From positions 1 to 63,148 of the forward strand of contig JAKFYB010000033.1 in assembly GCA_021731085.1 (NCBI GenBank): DNA of 63,148 bases, read 5' to 3'. The translations under genes and the position numbers were made by a program. This document shows positions 53,536-62,054 of the stretch, piece after piece. Source of the DNA: Dehalococcoidia bacterium. GTDB taxonomy: Bacteria > Chloroflexota > Dehalococcoidia > DSTF01 > JACRBR01. How positions within the stretch are numbered: the first letter of the stretch is position 1; every line of letters begins with the position of its first letter. A model generated the notes under the pieces. The model did no database searches, was not told the origin of the DNA, and worked only from the letters and a program-made list of their open reading frames with translations.

Positions 53536-53964
53536 ATGCGCATATCCACCAAAGGCGACTACGGCGTCCGCGCCCTCATCGAGCTCTCCCATCACTATGG
53601 CGAGGGCACGGTTCAGAGCGCTCAGATTGCCGCACGCCAGCGCGTACCGGAGCCCTACCTCGACCAGCTTCTAACCACCCTCCGTAAGGCCGGCTTCATC
53701 CGCAGCGTGCGCGGGCCCCAGGGCGGGCATGCGCTCGTGAAGTCGCCGGACGAGATCAAGCTCTCCGACGTGATTCGCTCGCTCGAAGGATCGCTGTCGC
53801 CCGTGTCACACCTCCATGACGAGGGCTACCAGTGCCGCGCCGCGCACGAGATCTGGCACCAGGTCGAGGAAGCAACGGCGGAGATCCTCGACGGAGTCAG
53901 CATCGCCGACCTCGCGGCACGTGAACGCGAGTACAGCGGTACAGGTGAGCGGTATGTCATCTAA
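53536..53964 (+). CDS. cymR: Rrf2 family regulator, CymR-like
   Basis: A 142-residue winged-helix repressor very similar in layout to Bacillus CymR (MRISTKGDYGVRALIEL; EPYLDQLLTTLRKAGFIRSVRGPQGGHAL; IRSLEGSLSPV). It has only one Cys (YQCRAAHEIW) and so lacks the three-Cys Fe-S site of IscR/NsrR. In Bacillus, CymR works in a complex with CysK and represses sulfur genes when cysteine is plentiful. Here the gene overlaps cysK by 11 bp, which supports the same partnership. It has its own promoter with an operator-like repeat. Confidence 0.87.
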   Translation: MRISTKGDYGVRALIELSHHYGEGTVQSAQIAARQRVPEPYLDQLLTTLRKAGFIRSVRGPQGGHALVKSPDEIKLSDVIRSLEGSLSPVSHLHDEGYQCRAAHEIWHQVEEATAEILDGVSIADLAAREREYSGTGERYVI

Positions 53965-54898
53965 CGCAACGCAAGCAGGCGCGCGCCCGCTCATCGCGGA
54001 CAACGTGCTCGGCCTCATCGGCAACACGCCGCTCGTTCGCCTGTCGCGCGTCGTCCCCGAAGGTTCAGCGGAAATCCTCGGCAAGATGGAGTCACTGAAC
54101 CCCGGCGGCAGCGTGAAGGATCGCATCGCGCTCTCGATGATCGAGGCGGCCGAGCGCGAAGGTCTCATCAAGCCCGGCGACACGATTGTCGAACCAACGT
54201 CCGGCAACACGGGCATCGGTCTCGCGATGGTCTGCGCCGTGAAGGGCTATAAACTTATTCTCACGATGCCTGAAGACATGAGCACCGAGCGTCGCCGCCT
54301 CCTGACCCGCTACGGCGCACAGCTCGTGCTGACACCCGCCATTGAAGGCATGAGTGGCGCTGTGTACGCCGCGCAGGAACTCTGCGACAAACACAAGACG
54401 CACTTCATGCCGCAGCAGTTCAACAACGCCGCTAACCCCGACGTGCACCGCCGCACCACTGCGCGTGAGATCCTTGAGGCGACGGACGGAAAGATCGACG
54501 CGTTCGTTGCCGGCGTCGGCACAGGCGGCAGCATCACCGGCGTCGGCGAAGTGCTGAAGCAGGAAGTGCCCGGCGTGCTCATCGTCGCCGTAGAGCCGGC
54601 GAAATCACCCGTGCTCGCCGGAGGCAAGGCCGGCATACACGCCATCCAAGGCATCGGCGCAAGCTTCGTGCCCGGCGTTCTCAACCGCGACGTTTACGAC
54701 GAACTCATCGCCGTCAACGACGAAAATGCGCTCGCGATGACGGGCCGCCTCACGCGAGAAGAAGGCTTGCTGATCGGCATCAGCGGCGGCGGCAACGTCT
54801 GGGCATCGTTGCAGGTAGCGAAGAAGCTCGGCCCGGGAAAGCGCATCGTCACGATGCTATGTGACACCGGCGAGCGATATCTCAGCGTGAATCTGTAA
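53954..54898 (+). CDS. cysK: Cysteine synthase (O-acetylserine sulfhydrylase)
   Basis: A 314-residue PLP fold type II enzyme. The PLP Lys is Lys55 (NPGGSVKDRIAL); the substrate loop is TSGNTGIGLA and the phosphate loop GTGGSITGVG. It makes cysteine from O-acetylserine and sulfide. The start ATG 53954 lies inside the last codons of the cymR-like gene; a longer frame from 53816 would run through that gene. Length is normal. A serine acetyltransferase gene (cysE) is not in the window. Confidence 0.95.
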   Translation: MSSNATQAGARPLIADNVLGLIGNTPLVRLSRVVPEGSAEILGKMESLNPGGSVKDRIALSMIEAAEREGLIKPGDTIVEPTSGNTGIGLAMVCAVKGYKLILTMPEDMSTERRRLLTRYGAQLVLTPAIEGMSGAVYAAQELCDKHKTHFMPQQFNNAANPDVHRRTTAREILEATDGKIDAFVAGVGTGGSITGVGEVLKQEVPGVLIVAVEPAKSPVLAGGKAGIHAIQGIGASFVPGVLNRDVYDELIAVNDENALAMTGRLTREEGLLIGISGGGNVWASLQVAKKLGPGKRIVTMLCDTGERYLSVNL

Positions 54899-55038
54899 GA
54901 GATAGGACGGAAGAAAGAGACAAGATTATGGACCACGGACATCTACACTTAGACCGAAAGAGCGGCGTCGTCGACCCGTTGTCGCACGGCCCCTACCCGC
55001 ACGCGACGCTTCCCGCTATAGAAGGCGGAGGTTCTGAC

Positions 55039-56220
55039 ATGGCAGCAGTCTCCGTATACATCCCAACACCGTTCCGCAAGATGACGGGCAACCGCCAGAA
55101 GGTCTCCGCCGAAGGCACTGACGTCGGCGAAGTGCTGACCAACCTCGACAAGCAATTCCCCGGCTTCCGCGCCCTCGTCTTCGGTAGCGGCACCGACGTG
55201 CCCGCGCACATCAACATCTACGTGAACAAGCAGGAGATCTCGTCTCTGCAAGGCGTGCTGACGAAGGTCAATGACGGCGATGAAGTAGCCGTCATCCCCG
55301 CCCTAGCCGGCGGATCGGGCGATGAACCAGGCTCGAACGGCACGGCACCAAAAAAGCACATCGGCGCGCTCACGGGTGAGCAGGTTAATCGCTACTCCCG
55401 CCACATCATCATGCCCCAGGTCGGCCCCTCAGGTCAGCGCAAGATCATGGAGTCGAGCATTCTCATCATCGGCGCTGGCGGCCTCGGTTCGCCGATCGCC
55501 GTCTACCTCGCCCTCGCCGGTATCGGCAAGATCGGCATCGTCGATTTCGACACGGTCGACATCAGCAACCTCCAGCGCCAGATCCTCCACCAGAACGACG
55601 ATCTCGGCAAACACAAGGCTGACTCCGCGAAGGAAACCATCAACGCCTACAACCCCGACGTCGAAGTCATCACGCACAAGATGCCCATCACGTCCGACAA
55701 CGCGTTGGAGATCATCAGCGGCTACGACTACGTCGTCAACGGTGCCGACAACTTTGCCGCGCGCTATCTCGTCAACGACACCTGCTTCTTCCTCAAGAAG
55801 CCGCTCATCGACGGCTCCATCCTTTTGTTCGATGGTCAAGTCACCGTCTACCTGCCCGATCAGGGCTGCTATCGATGCCTCTACCCCGCACCGCCCCCGC
55901 CCGGCATGGTGCCAAGCTGCGCCGAAGCCGGCGTGCTCGGCGCGCTCTGTGGTACCGTCGGCACGATCCAGGCGACCGAAGTCCTGAAGCTCATCCTCGG
56001 CGTCGGCGATTCGTTGCACGGTCGGCTGCTGTTGTACGACGCACTGGCGATGGAGTTCCGGCAGGTGCGCATCCGCAAGGATCCAAACTGCGTCCTCTGT
56101 GGCCCGAACCCGACCGTCACGGCGCTTATCGACTACGACGCGTGGTGCGGCGGCGCATTCGGCGACCACAACGAAGAACAACAGAAGGCCGTCGACGCGG
56201 CGAAAGCACTGAAGGCGTAG
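55039..56220 (+). CDS. Sulfur carrier (MoaD/ThiS/CysO-like) fused to MoeB/ThiF E1 enzyme
   Basis: A 393-residue two-domain protein. Residues 1-92 are a ubiquitin-like sulfur carrier ending in ALAGG (Gly91-Gly92). A ~15-residue Gly/Ser/Pro linker leads to a MoeB/ThiF E1-like adenylyltransferase: ATP loop GAGGLGSP (145-), DFDTVDISNLQRQ, NGADNFAARYLVND, catalytic-type Cys294 (SCAEAGVLG) and zinc pairs Cys277/280 and Cys351/354. It lacks the C-terminal rhodanese domain of mycobacterial MoeZ. The diglycine is internal, so it cannot be adenylated without cleavage. Start at ATG 55039 has GGCGGAGG 8 nt ahead; an in-frame ATG at 54928 would add a His-rich 37-residue leader. Confidence 0.88.
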   Translation: MAAVSVYIPTPFRKMTGNRQKVSAEGTDVGEVLTNLDKQFPGFRALVFGSGTDVPAHINIYVNKQEISSLQGVLTKVNDGDEVAVIPALAGGSGDEPGSNGTAPKKHIGALTGEQVNRYSRHIIMPQVGPSGQRKIMESSILIIGAGGLGSPIAVYLALAGIGKIGIVDFDTVDISNLQRQILHQNDDLGKHKADSAKETINAYNPDVEVITHKMPITSDNALEIISGYDYVVNGADNFAARYLVNDTCFFLKKPLIDGSILLFDGQVTVYLPDQGCYRCLYPAPPPPGMVPSCAEAGVLGALCGTVGTIQATEVLKLILGVGDSLHGRLLLYDALAMEFRQVRIRKDPNCVLCGPNPTVTALIDYDAWCGGAFGDHNEEQQKAVDAAKALKA

Positions 56221-56224
56221 GGTC

Positions 56225-56256
56225 GCTGTAGGGGCGCAGCCTGCCGCGCCCGTCGT
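56225..56256 (+). repeat. Family B repeat
   Basis: CTGTAGGGGCGCAGCCTGCCGCGCCC, a B-type unit, in the 106 bp between the carrier-E1 fusion and the free carrier gene. Confidence 0.7.
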
Positions 56257-56326
56257 CGGCGACAACCTAGAGGTCAGACTTCCAGCACGATCCCCGAAAC
56301 ACCGACAGCCCCGGAGGGGCAGACAC

Positions 56327-56599
56327 ATGGCAATCGAAGTAAAAGTCACATCAGTCCTGCAGAAGCTCACCGGCGCAAAAGTTGTCCAGGGTGAAGGCGG
56401 CAACGTCTCCGAACTCCTGTCCGACCTCGACGGCAAGTTCCCCGGCTTTAAGAGCCAGATCATGCAGGACGGTAGCCTGCACCGCTTCGTGAACATCTAC
56501 CTCAACGACGAAGACATCCGATACCTTGACCAACTCAACACCCCGGTGAAGGAAGGCGACAGCATCTCTATCTTGCCGGCCTTGGCTGGGGGCTGCTGA
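56327..56599 (+). CDS. CysO/MoaD-like sulfur carrier ending Gly-Gly-Cys
   Basis: A 90-residue beta-grasp carrier protein. Its C-terminus reads ILPALAGGC: the functional diglycine (88-89) is followed by one encoded Cys and then the stop (GGG GGC TGC TGA). It is clearly a paralogue of the N-terminal domain of the preceding fusion (both share VNIY/INIY, GD.I..ILPALAGG). In Mycobacterium tuberculosis CysO carries sulfur as a C-terminal thiocarboxylate, and the CysM product is CysO-Gly-Gly-Cys, which a JAMM protease then splits. A gene that already encodes that Cys implies removal before use. GGAGGGG precedes the ATG. Confidence 0.87.
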   Translation: MAIEVKVTSVLQKLTGAKVVQGEGGNVSELLSDLDGKFPGFKSQIMQDGSLHRFVNIYLNDEDIRYLDQLNTPVKEGDSISILPALAGGC

Positions 56600-56624
56600 C
56601 CGGCTGACTAGGTGACAGGCTGAC

Positions 56625-57560
56625 ATGCTCTACAACAACATCATCGATGCCATCGGCAATACGCCACTCGTCGAGATGCCGCGTATGTCGCCGAAGCCCG
56701 GCGTCCGCCTCTTCGCCAAGCTCGAGGGCCAGAACCCCTCCGGCAGCGTCAAAGACCGCATCGCCAAGTTCATGATCGAGGAGGCCGAGCGCACGGGCGT
56801 CCTCACGAAGGACCGCATCGTCCTCGAGCCGACCTCAGGCAACACCGGCATCTCGCTCGCCATGATCTGCCGCATCAAGGGTTATCGCCTCAAGGTCGTC
56901 ATCCCCGAAAGCGTCAGCTCCGAGCGCACGGAACTGCTCGCCGCGTTCGGCGCAGAGATCGTGTACTCCGACGGCGTCCGCGGCACGAACGGATCGATCG
57001 AAGTCGCCAACCAGATCGCCGCTGAAGATCCCGCCTACTGGATGCCATACCAGTACGGCAACGAGATGAACCCCCGCGCCCACTACGAGACGACCGGCCC
57101 CGAGATCCTCCGCGACCTCCCAGAAACCGACGTCTTCGTCGCTGGCATGGGAACGGGCGGCTCGCTCACCGGCACCGGCCGCTACCTCAAAGAGATGAAG
57201 CCCAACATCAAGATCGTCGCCGCCGTCCCCCACCCCGGCGATCTCGTCCAGGGCCTCCGCAGTCTCGAAGAAGGATTCATCCCGCCCGTCCTCGACGAGA
57301 GTATCCTCGATGGCAAGATCGTCGTCGACTCCGCCACGTCGTTCGCGTCGTCGAAGGAACTTACGCAGAAAGAGGGCATCTTCGCCGGCATCTCCGCAGG
57401 CGCCGTCCTCAAGACGGCCCAGCGCGTCGCCGAGCGCCTCGACTCCGGCAACATCGTCTGCCTTTTCGCCGACGGCGGCTGGAAGTACCTCAGCACCCAG
57501 CTCTGGACCACCGACTACGACGACCTCCCCAAGGACATCGAAGACAAGATCTGGTGGTGA
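56625..57560 (+). CDS. cysM: CysM-like cysteine synthase
   Basis: A 311-residue PLP fold type II enzyme with Lys43 (NPSGSVKDRIAK), TSGNTGISLA and GMGTGGSLTGTG. It is distinct from the CysK 2 kb upstream. Placement right after a CysO-like carrier and a C-terminal tail rich in aromatic and acidic residues (LWTTDYDDLPKD ... KIWW) resemble mycobacterial CysM, whose tail closes over the active site and which uses O-phosphoserine and thiocarboxylated CysO. I infer the same role. Its stop is 2 bp from the stop of the convergent DinB gene. Last gene of the sulfur cluster. Confidence 0.88.
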   Translation: MLYNNIIDAIGNTPLVEMPRMSPKPGVRLFAKLEGQNPSGSVKDRIAKFMIEEAERTGVLTKDRIVLEPTSGNTGISLAMICRIKGYRLKVVIPESVSSERTELLAAFGAEIVYSDGVRGTNGSIEVANQIAAEDPAYWMPYQYGNEMNPRAHYETTGPEILRDLPETDVFVAGMGTGGSLTGTGRYLKEMKPNIKIVAAVPHPGDLVQGLRSLEEGFIPPVLDESILDGKIVVDSATSFASSKELTQKEGIFAGISAGAVLKTAQRVAERLDSGNIVCLFADGGWKYLSTQLWTTDYDDLPKDIEDKIWW

Positions 57561-57562
57561 GG

Positions 57563-58018
57563 CTACCCATGCCGCGCCATGCTGTCTAGCACGCGCTCGA
57601 TGACCTCAGTGTGGATCCGCAAGTGATGTGTGTTCCCATAGATCGTCCGTCGCACCGTGTCGTCGTCCCGGCCACGGAGCGCCTTCCGGTTCGCCGCACG
57701 GATCTCATCCCACGCTGCCAACACTTCCTCGAGTCTGGGGTTAGCCGTTCCGACTGGAGCGAACTGCTTCGCGCGCATGCCCGTCATGCCCAATGGGCTG
57801 AAGTCGGTCTTGCCTTTCAGGAGACGTCCAAAATGCAACTGCTCCGCGAACAGCAGATGCCGCACGTTCTCCAGCGCCGACCAGGCGCCCGACGGTGGGC
57901 GTTTCGCGAGCGCCTTCGCGTCGGCAGCTCGCACGAGTTTGTACAGACGCATCCGCGACGCGTCGAGCTCCTTCCAGAGGCTCGCAGCGGTCTCGCCGGG
58001 TGGTACGTCCTGCGGCAT
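57563..58018 (-). CDS. DinB-like domain protein
   Basis: A 151-residue four-helix-bundle protein of the DinB/YfiT superfamily. His residues in NVRHLLFAEQLHFG and the pair in THHLRIHTEVIERVLD can form the usual metal triad. Many members are thiol-dependent transferases (bacillithiol, mycothiol or glutathione S-transferases); others are uncharacterised. ATG 58018 with GAGGAGGAG upstream is preferred over the TTG at 58021. Convergent to cysM. Confidence 0.82.
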   Translation of the reverse strand: MPQDVPPGETAASLWKELDASRMRLYKLVRAADAKALAKRPPSGAWSALENVRHLLFAEQLHFGRLLKGKTDFSPLGMTGMRAKQFAPVGTANPRLEEVLAAWDEIRAANRKALRGRDDDTVRRTIYGNTHHLRIHTEVIERVLDSMARHG

Positions 58019-58199
58019 CAAACTCCTCCTCTGAGGCTGGTCCGGGCGTGCTGGCGATTCTACACCTTTGCTCGCACCCTATTGCCATGAGCGTCGGCTC
58101 AAACTGTGGAATCAGCAACCACGGCCGAAGAATAGTGCATCCTGCGTAGCCGGTTGCTAAGATCGATCACTGAGTCCGTTTCTTAGCGAGGCATAATCC

Positions 58200-60020
58200 A
58201 TGGTCACCGAATCACGACCCTTCGACCCCGAAAAGCTACGCGAGAAGTACCGCAGCGAGCGCGACAAGCGACTTCGCGCAGACGGCAACGAACAGTACAT
58301 CGAGGTCGTCGGCGAGTTCGAGCACTTCATCGAAGACCCCTACGTCGAGCTCGGCTTCACGCGCGAGCCGCTGACCGACGAGGTCGATGTCGTAGTCATC
58401 GGTGGCGGTTTCGGCGGCCTGCTGACAGGCGCGCGGTTGCGCGAGGCCGGTGTCAAAGACCTTCGCGTGATCGAGAAGGGTGGCGACTTCGGCGGCACCT
58501 GGTACTGGAACCGCTATCCCGGCGCCGCCTGCGATGTCGAGTCGTACGTCTACCTTCCGCTGCTCGAAGAGGTCGGCTACATCCCGAAGGAGAAGTACAG
58601 CCGCGCGCCGGAGATCCTCCAGCACAGCCGTGCCATCGCCGAGAAGTTCGACCTCTACAACAACGCCTGCTTCCAGACTGAAGTCACCGAACTGCGCTGG
58701 GACGAGAAGGCGATGCGCTGGATCGTTTCGACGAACCGCGGTGACGCGATGAAGGCGCGCTTCGTCATCATGGCGAACGGCCCCCTGCACCGCGCAAAGC
58801 TCCCCGGCATCCCCGGCATCGAGACCTACAAGGGCCACTCGTTTCACACGAGCCGCTGGGATTACGCCTACACAGGCGGCACCAACGAAGGCAACCTCAC
58901 CGGCCTCGCCGACAAGCGCGTCGGCATCATCGGTACGGGCGCCACGGCCGTCCAGTGCGTCCCCCACGTCGGCGCGTCTGCCAAAGAGCTGTACGTCTTC
59001 CAGCGCACGCCGTCGTCGATCGATGTGCGCGCCAACCGCCCGACCGATCCCGAATGGGCAGCAAGCCTGGAGCCCGGTTGGCAGCAGGCGCGCATGGACA
59101 ACTTCAACATCCTCGTTTCCGGCGGCTTCCAGGCGGAAGACCTAGTCAGCGACGGCTGGACGGACATCATCCGCAAGCTGCTCATCATCGTGCAGGAGAC
59201 CGAAAACCCGGACTTCACGCCCGACGGCATGGCCAGCACGATGGAACTCGCCGACTTCCAGAAGATGGAAGAGATCCGCTCACGCGTCGACACAATCGTC
59301 AACGACCCAGCGACGGCGGAAGCACTCAAGCCGTACTACCGCCAGTTCTGCAAGCGGCCCTGTTTCCACGACGAATATCTCGACACCTTTAACCGCCCCA
59401 ACGTCACCCTCGTCGACACGAACGGCAAGGGCGTCGAGCGCATCACCGAGAAGGGCATCGTTGCCAACGGCGTTGAGTACGAGCTCGATTGCATCATCTA
59501 CGCCACCGGCTTCGAGGTCGGGACGGACTACACCCGCCGCTCTGGATACGAGCTGTACGGTCGCGACGGTGTCACGCTCACCGGGAAATGGTCGAAGGGC
59601 GTCGAGACGCTGCACGGTATGCACACAAGCGGCTTCCCGAACATCTTCATCATCCAGAACGCGCAGTCCGGCTTCACTGTGAACTTTCCACACATGCTCA
59701 ACGAGCAGGCGAAGCACGCGGCCTACATCATCAACCACGCCCTCGAACACGAAGTGCGCGCAGTCGAAGTCTCGCCTGATGCCGAACGCGAGTGGGTAGA
59801 CACGATCATCAGCCTCGCCCGTATGAACGCGTCCTACCTCGAGTCCTGCACGCCCGGCTACTACAACAATGAGGGCAAGCCATTCGCAGAGGATGGTCAG
59901 GGCGGCTCCTTCATCGGCAACGGTCAGAACGGCCCCTACGGCGGCGGCGCCATCGCCTTCATGAAGCTCCTCGAAGACTGGCGCGCCGAAGGCAACCTCG
60001 CTGGCCTGGACCTTCAGTAG
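58200..60020 (+). CDS. Baeyer-Villiger monooxygenase / flavin-containing monooxygenase
   Basis: A 606-residue FAD- and NADPH-dependent monooxygenase. It has two Rossmann motifs ([14 protein letters not shown] near 63 and [12 protein letters not shown] near 241) and, between them, the BVMO fingerprint in the form [12 protein letters not shown] (Tyr for the usual Phe). [17 protein letters not shown] and [15 protein letters not shown] are typical of cyclohexanone- and steroid-type BVMOs. The ~45-residue N-terminal extension before the first Rossmann motif puts it with the longer BVMO types. GAGG lies 10 nt before the ATG. It overlaps the next gene by 1 bp. Confidence 0.93.
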   Translation: MVTESRPFDPEKLREKYRSERDKRLRADGNEQYIEVVGEFEHFIEDPYVELGFTREPLTDEVDVVVIGGGFGGLLTGARLREAGVKDLRVIEKGGDFGGTWYWNRYPGAACDVESYVYLPLLEEVGYIPKEKYSRAPEILQHSRAIAEKFDLYNNACFQTEVTELRWDEKAMRWIVSTNRGDAMKARFVIMANGPLHRAKLPGIPGIETYKGHSFHTSRWDYAYTGGTNEGNLTGLADKRVGIIGTGATAVQCVPHVGASAKELYVFQRTPSSIDVRANRPTDPEWAASLEPGWQQARMDNFNILVSGGFQAEDLVSDGWTDIIRKLLIIVQETENPDFTPDGMASTMELADFQKMEEIRSRVDTIVNDPATAEALKPYYRQFCKRPCFHDEYLDTFNRPNVTLVDTNGKGVERITEKGIVANGVEYELDCIIYATGFEVGTDYTRRSGYELYGRDGVTLTGKWSKGVETLHGMHTSGFPNIFIIQNAQSGFTVNFPHMLNEQAKHAAYIINHALEHEVRAVEVSPDAEREWVDTIISLARMNASYLESCTPGYYNNEGKPFAEDGQGGSFIGNGQNGPYGGGAIAFMKLLEDWRAEGNLAGLDLQ

Positions 60021-60295
60021 TGGATATCACGAACAACGAGGCCGCGTACCGTTACGAGACAGACCTCGATGGCGACACGGCGTTCGTGAACTATCGCCTG
60101 CAAGGCGATCAGATCACGTTCACCCACACGGAGGTGCCGGAAGCCCTCGAGGGCCGCGGCGTTGGTAGTGCGCTTGCGAAGTTCGTGCTCAACGATGCGC
60201 GCACCCGCGGCCTGCGCGTCGTTGCACGCTGCCCATTCATCGCCGCGTACATCGAGCGGCATCCAGAATACGAGGACTTGCTCGCGAAAGCGTGA
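60020..60295 (+). CDS. Small GNAT-like acetyltransferase (YjdJ/NATD1 type), copy 1
   Basis: A 91-residue minimal GNAT domain. TFTHTEVPEALEGRGVGSALAKFVLNDARTRGLRVVARCPFIAAYIERHPEYEDL is the family signature, where the CoA loop is EGRGVGS. GTG start overlaps the BVMO stop codon by one base, so the two are translationally coupled. The acceptor is unknown for this family. A close paralogue follows 78 bp later. Confidence 0.88.
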   Translation: MDITNNEAAYRYETDLDGDTAFVNYRLQGDQITFTHTEVPEALEGRGVGSALAKFVLNDARTRGLRVVARCPFIAAYIERHPEYEDLLAKA

Positions 60296-60373
60296 GCCAT
60301 GTGAGACGCGACTGCCCGCACGGCGTTGCGGATGTGCAACGCGCGCCCTTGTCGCCGCGAGTTACGATGAATC

Positions 60374-60664
60374 ATGACTACAATGGGCCAGTCGCACATC
60401 ATCCATAGCGAAGCGCAAAGCCGTTACGAAACCACTGTCGAAGGCACGCTCGCCGTCGCCGAATACCACCGCGCAGGCGACAAGATCACCTTCACTCACA
60501 CCGAAGTCCCGCCTGCGATCGGCGGCCGCGGCATCGCCGCTGCCATCGTGAAGTTTGCCCTTGACGATGCGCGCGCGAAGGGACTCCGCGTCGGCTCGAC
60601 GTGCTGGTACGTCACTGATTACATCCGCGACCATCCCGAGTACCAGGATCTCGCGGCGAGCTGA
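60374..60664 (+). CDS. Small GNAT-like acetyltransferase (YjdJ/NATD1 type), copy 2
   Basis: A 96-residue paralogue of the preceding gene (ITFTHTEVPPAIGGRGIAAAIVKFALDDARAKGLRVGSTCWYVTDYIRDHPEYQDL). The CoA loop GGRGIAA differs slightly. TACGAT lies 5 nt before the ATG, so unlike copy 1 it has its own leaderless promoter. The two copies probably arose by tandem duplication and have diverged. Confidence 0.87.
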   Translation: MTTMGQSHIIHSEAQSRYETTVEGTLAVAEYHRAGDKITFTHTEVPPAIGGRGIAAAIVKFALDDARAKGLRVGSTCWYVTDYIRDHPEYQDLAAS

Positions 60665-60672
60665 GCTACACC

Positions 60673-61002
60673 CTAGATCGGCACGCCGTACGCCTCCGAC
60701 GTATCCAGCCCAAGCACAGGCGCGGCGACGTACAGACTGATCGCGTCAGCTATGCTCCGCGCCTGCATCGCTGCGGCCGCAAGCATCGTTGCGCGTTCCT
60801 GCGCCGGACGGCCGGACTCGCGTTGTGCCGCCCGGATGGTCGCGTATGCGTCGAACGCCTCGCACCGCAGGCGCTCGATGAAGTCGTCCAGCTCCACCGG
60901 CTCACCGATGGCTGGACCCGGCCTCCGCACCGACACCCGCACGTTGCTGTACCGCCCCGGAACGAACTCCCGCACCGGCCGCTGGATCTTCGCTGTCCCC
61001 AC
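60673..61002 (-). CDS. Hypothetical protein
   Basis: A 109-residue protein I do not recognise. The N-terminal part is basic with strands (PVREFVPGRYSNVRVSVRRPG), the rest is helical and Ala-rich (ERATMLAAAAMQARSIADAISLYVAAP). No membrane helix. GTG start with AGAGGAGG 6 nt upstream, which supports it as a real gene. It converges with the small acetyltransferase genes. Upstream are three GTTAA-containing repeats. Confidence 0.6.
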   Translation of the reverse strand: MGTAKIQRPVREFVPGRYSNVRVSVRRPGPAIGEPVELDDFIERLRCEAFDAYATIRAAQRESGRPAQERATMLAAAAMQARSIADAISLYVAAPVLGLDTSEAYGVPI

Positions 61003-61050
61003 AAAGCCTCCTCTGGTTGAACCCCCACCAGATCCAGACTCGGCAGCGTC

Positions 61051-61091
61051 GGTTAACGCGCGATCAACATAACGTTAAGGCAGGTTAACGC
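61051..61091. promoter_or_regulatory. Repeated GTTAAC elements upstream of hypothetical gene
   Basis: GGTTAACGC occurs at 61051-61059 and 61083-61091, with CGTTAAGG at 61073-61080 between them. The region is in the promoter of the minus-strand hypothetical gene and behind the haloalkane dehalogenase gene. It may be a regulator binding region; no known family is assigned. Confidence 0.45.
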
Positions 61092-61109
61092 TCACCGAGA
61101 ACCGACAAC

Positions 61110-62030
61110 CTACGTCAGCCCATCCTCAGCCAGTCGCCGCAGGATCGCGTCCGCAAGATCATCCGGCGCGTCCTCTTGCACAAAGTGCCCGGCGCCCTCG
61201 ATCCGGTCCAGCGTCGAGCCAGCAATCATCGACGACCACCGCTGCGCCCAGTCCCATGTGAAAATCGCGTCCGAGTCACCGAAGAGAAAGTGCGCCGGCT
61301 TGTTCCAGGATGTCAGCGCCTCAAAGCACCGCTGTTGATCGACCGCATTGCCCTCAACCGGCTGCACGAACGGCAGGCACCACGGGAACCGCCGCGCACC
61401 GGCCTTCGACGCCTCATCCGCATACGGCGCGTCGTAGGCCGTACGCACAGCGTCGAGATCGTGCCCCTGCCGTCGCAGCGCCAGCGACACGATGCGCCCA
61501 GTTGGCATGTCGCCACCGAACACAGCCGGATCCTGCGATGCCGCACGCCAGCGGTGGACGCCCTCCGTGTAGGCGTATCCCTCGTGGTGCAGCCACGTGT
61601 TCAGGATGCACAGCGCCGCGAATCGGTCCGGCTGATCCGCCGCCTGCCGCAGTCCGATCGGCCCGCCCCAGTCCTGGCACACGAGCACCGCGTCCTTCAG
61701 GTCGAGCGTGTCTACCAGGTGCCGTAGAGCCTCGATGTGCCGCTCGATCACATACCAGCCATCGTCCGTCACCTTGTCGCTGCGGCCGAAACCAATGTTG
61801 TCCGGAGCGATGCATCGATACCCCGCGGCCGTCATTCGAGCGATGATGCCGCGGTACAAGTACGACCACGTCGGCTCGCCATGCACCATCAGCACCGGCC
61901 GTCCGGTGCTCGGCCCCTCGTCCACATAGTGCATCCGTAGCCCGTTCCATTCGCTGTACTTCGGGGCGAAGTCATATTCAGCCAGCCCGGCGAAGTGCGA
62001 GTCAGGTGTTCGAGAGAAAGTTGGCGTCAT
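61110..62030 (-). CDS. Haloalkane dehalogenase-like alpha/beta hydrolase
   Basis: A 306-residue alpha/beta hydrolase. HGEPTWSYLYR (Glu52, Trp55) forms the oxyanion and one halide-stabilising Trp, and the nucleophile elbow is VCQDWGGPIG with Asp120 in place of Ser and Trp121 next to it; His282 is in GAGHFVQED. The Asp nucleophile with the two Trp is the mark of haloalkane dehalogenases (HLD-I-like), which release halide from alkyl halides. Epoxide hydrolases share the Asp but not this Trp pair. ATG 62030 has AAGGAGC upstream. It follows the beta-propeller-like gene by 24 bp. Confidence 0.9.
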   Translation of the reverse strand: MTPTFSRTPDSHFAGLAEYDFAPKYSEWNGLRMHYVDEGPSTGRPVLMVHGEPTWSYLYRGIIARMTAAGYRCIAPDNIGFGRSDKVTDDGWYVIERHIEALRHLVDTLDLKDAVLVCQDWGGPIGLRQAADQPDRFAALCILNTWLHHEGYAYTEGVHRWRAASQDPAVFGGDMPTGRIVSLALRRQGHDLDAVRTAYDAPYADEASKAGARRFPWCLPFVQPVEGNAVDQQRCFEALTSWNKPAHFLFGDSDAIFTWDWAQRWSSMIAGSTLDRIEGAGHFVQEDAPDDLADAILRRLAEDGLT

Positions 62031-62054
62031 GATGAGCTCCTTCAAGGGCCGCAA

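Noticed and set aside
54928-55038. 37-residue His-rich N-terminal extension of the carrier-E1 fusion
   Set aside because: An excellent Shine-Dalgarno (GGCGGAGG) precedes ATG 55039 and the carrier fold starts there; not fully excluded.
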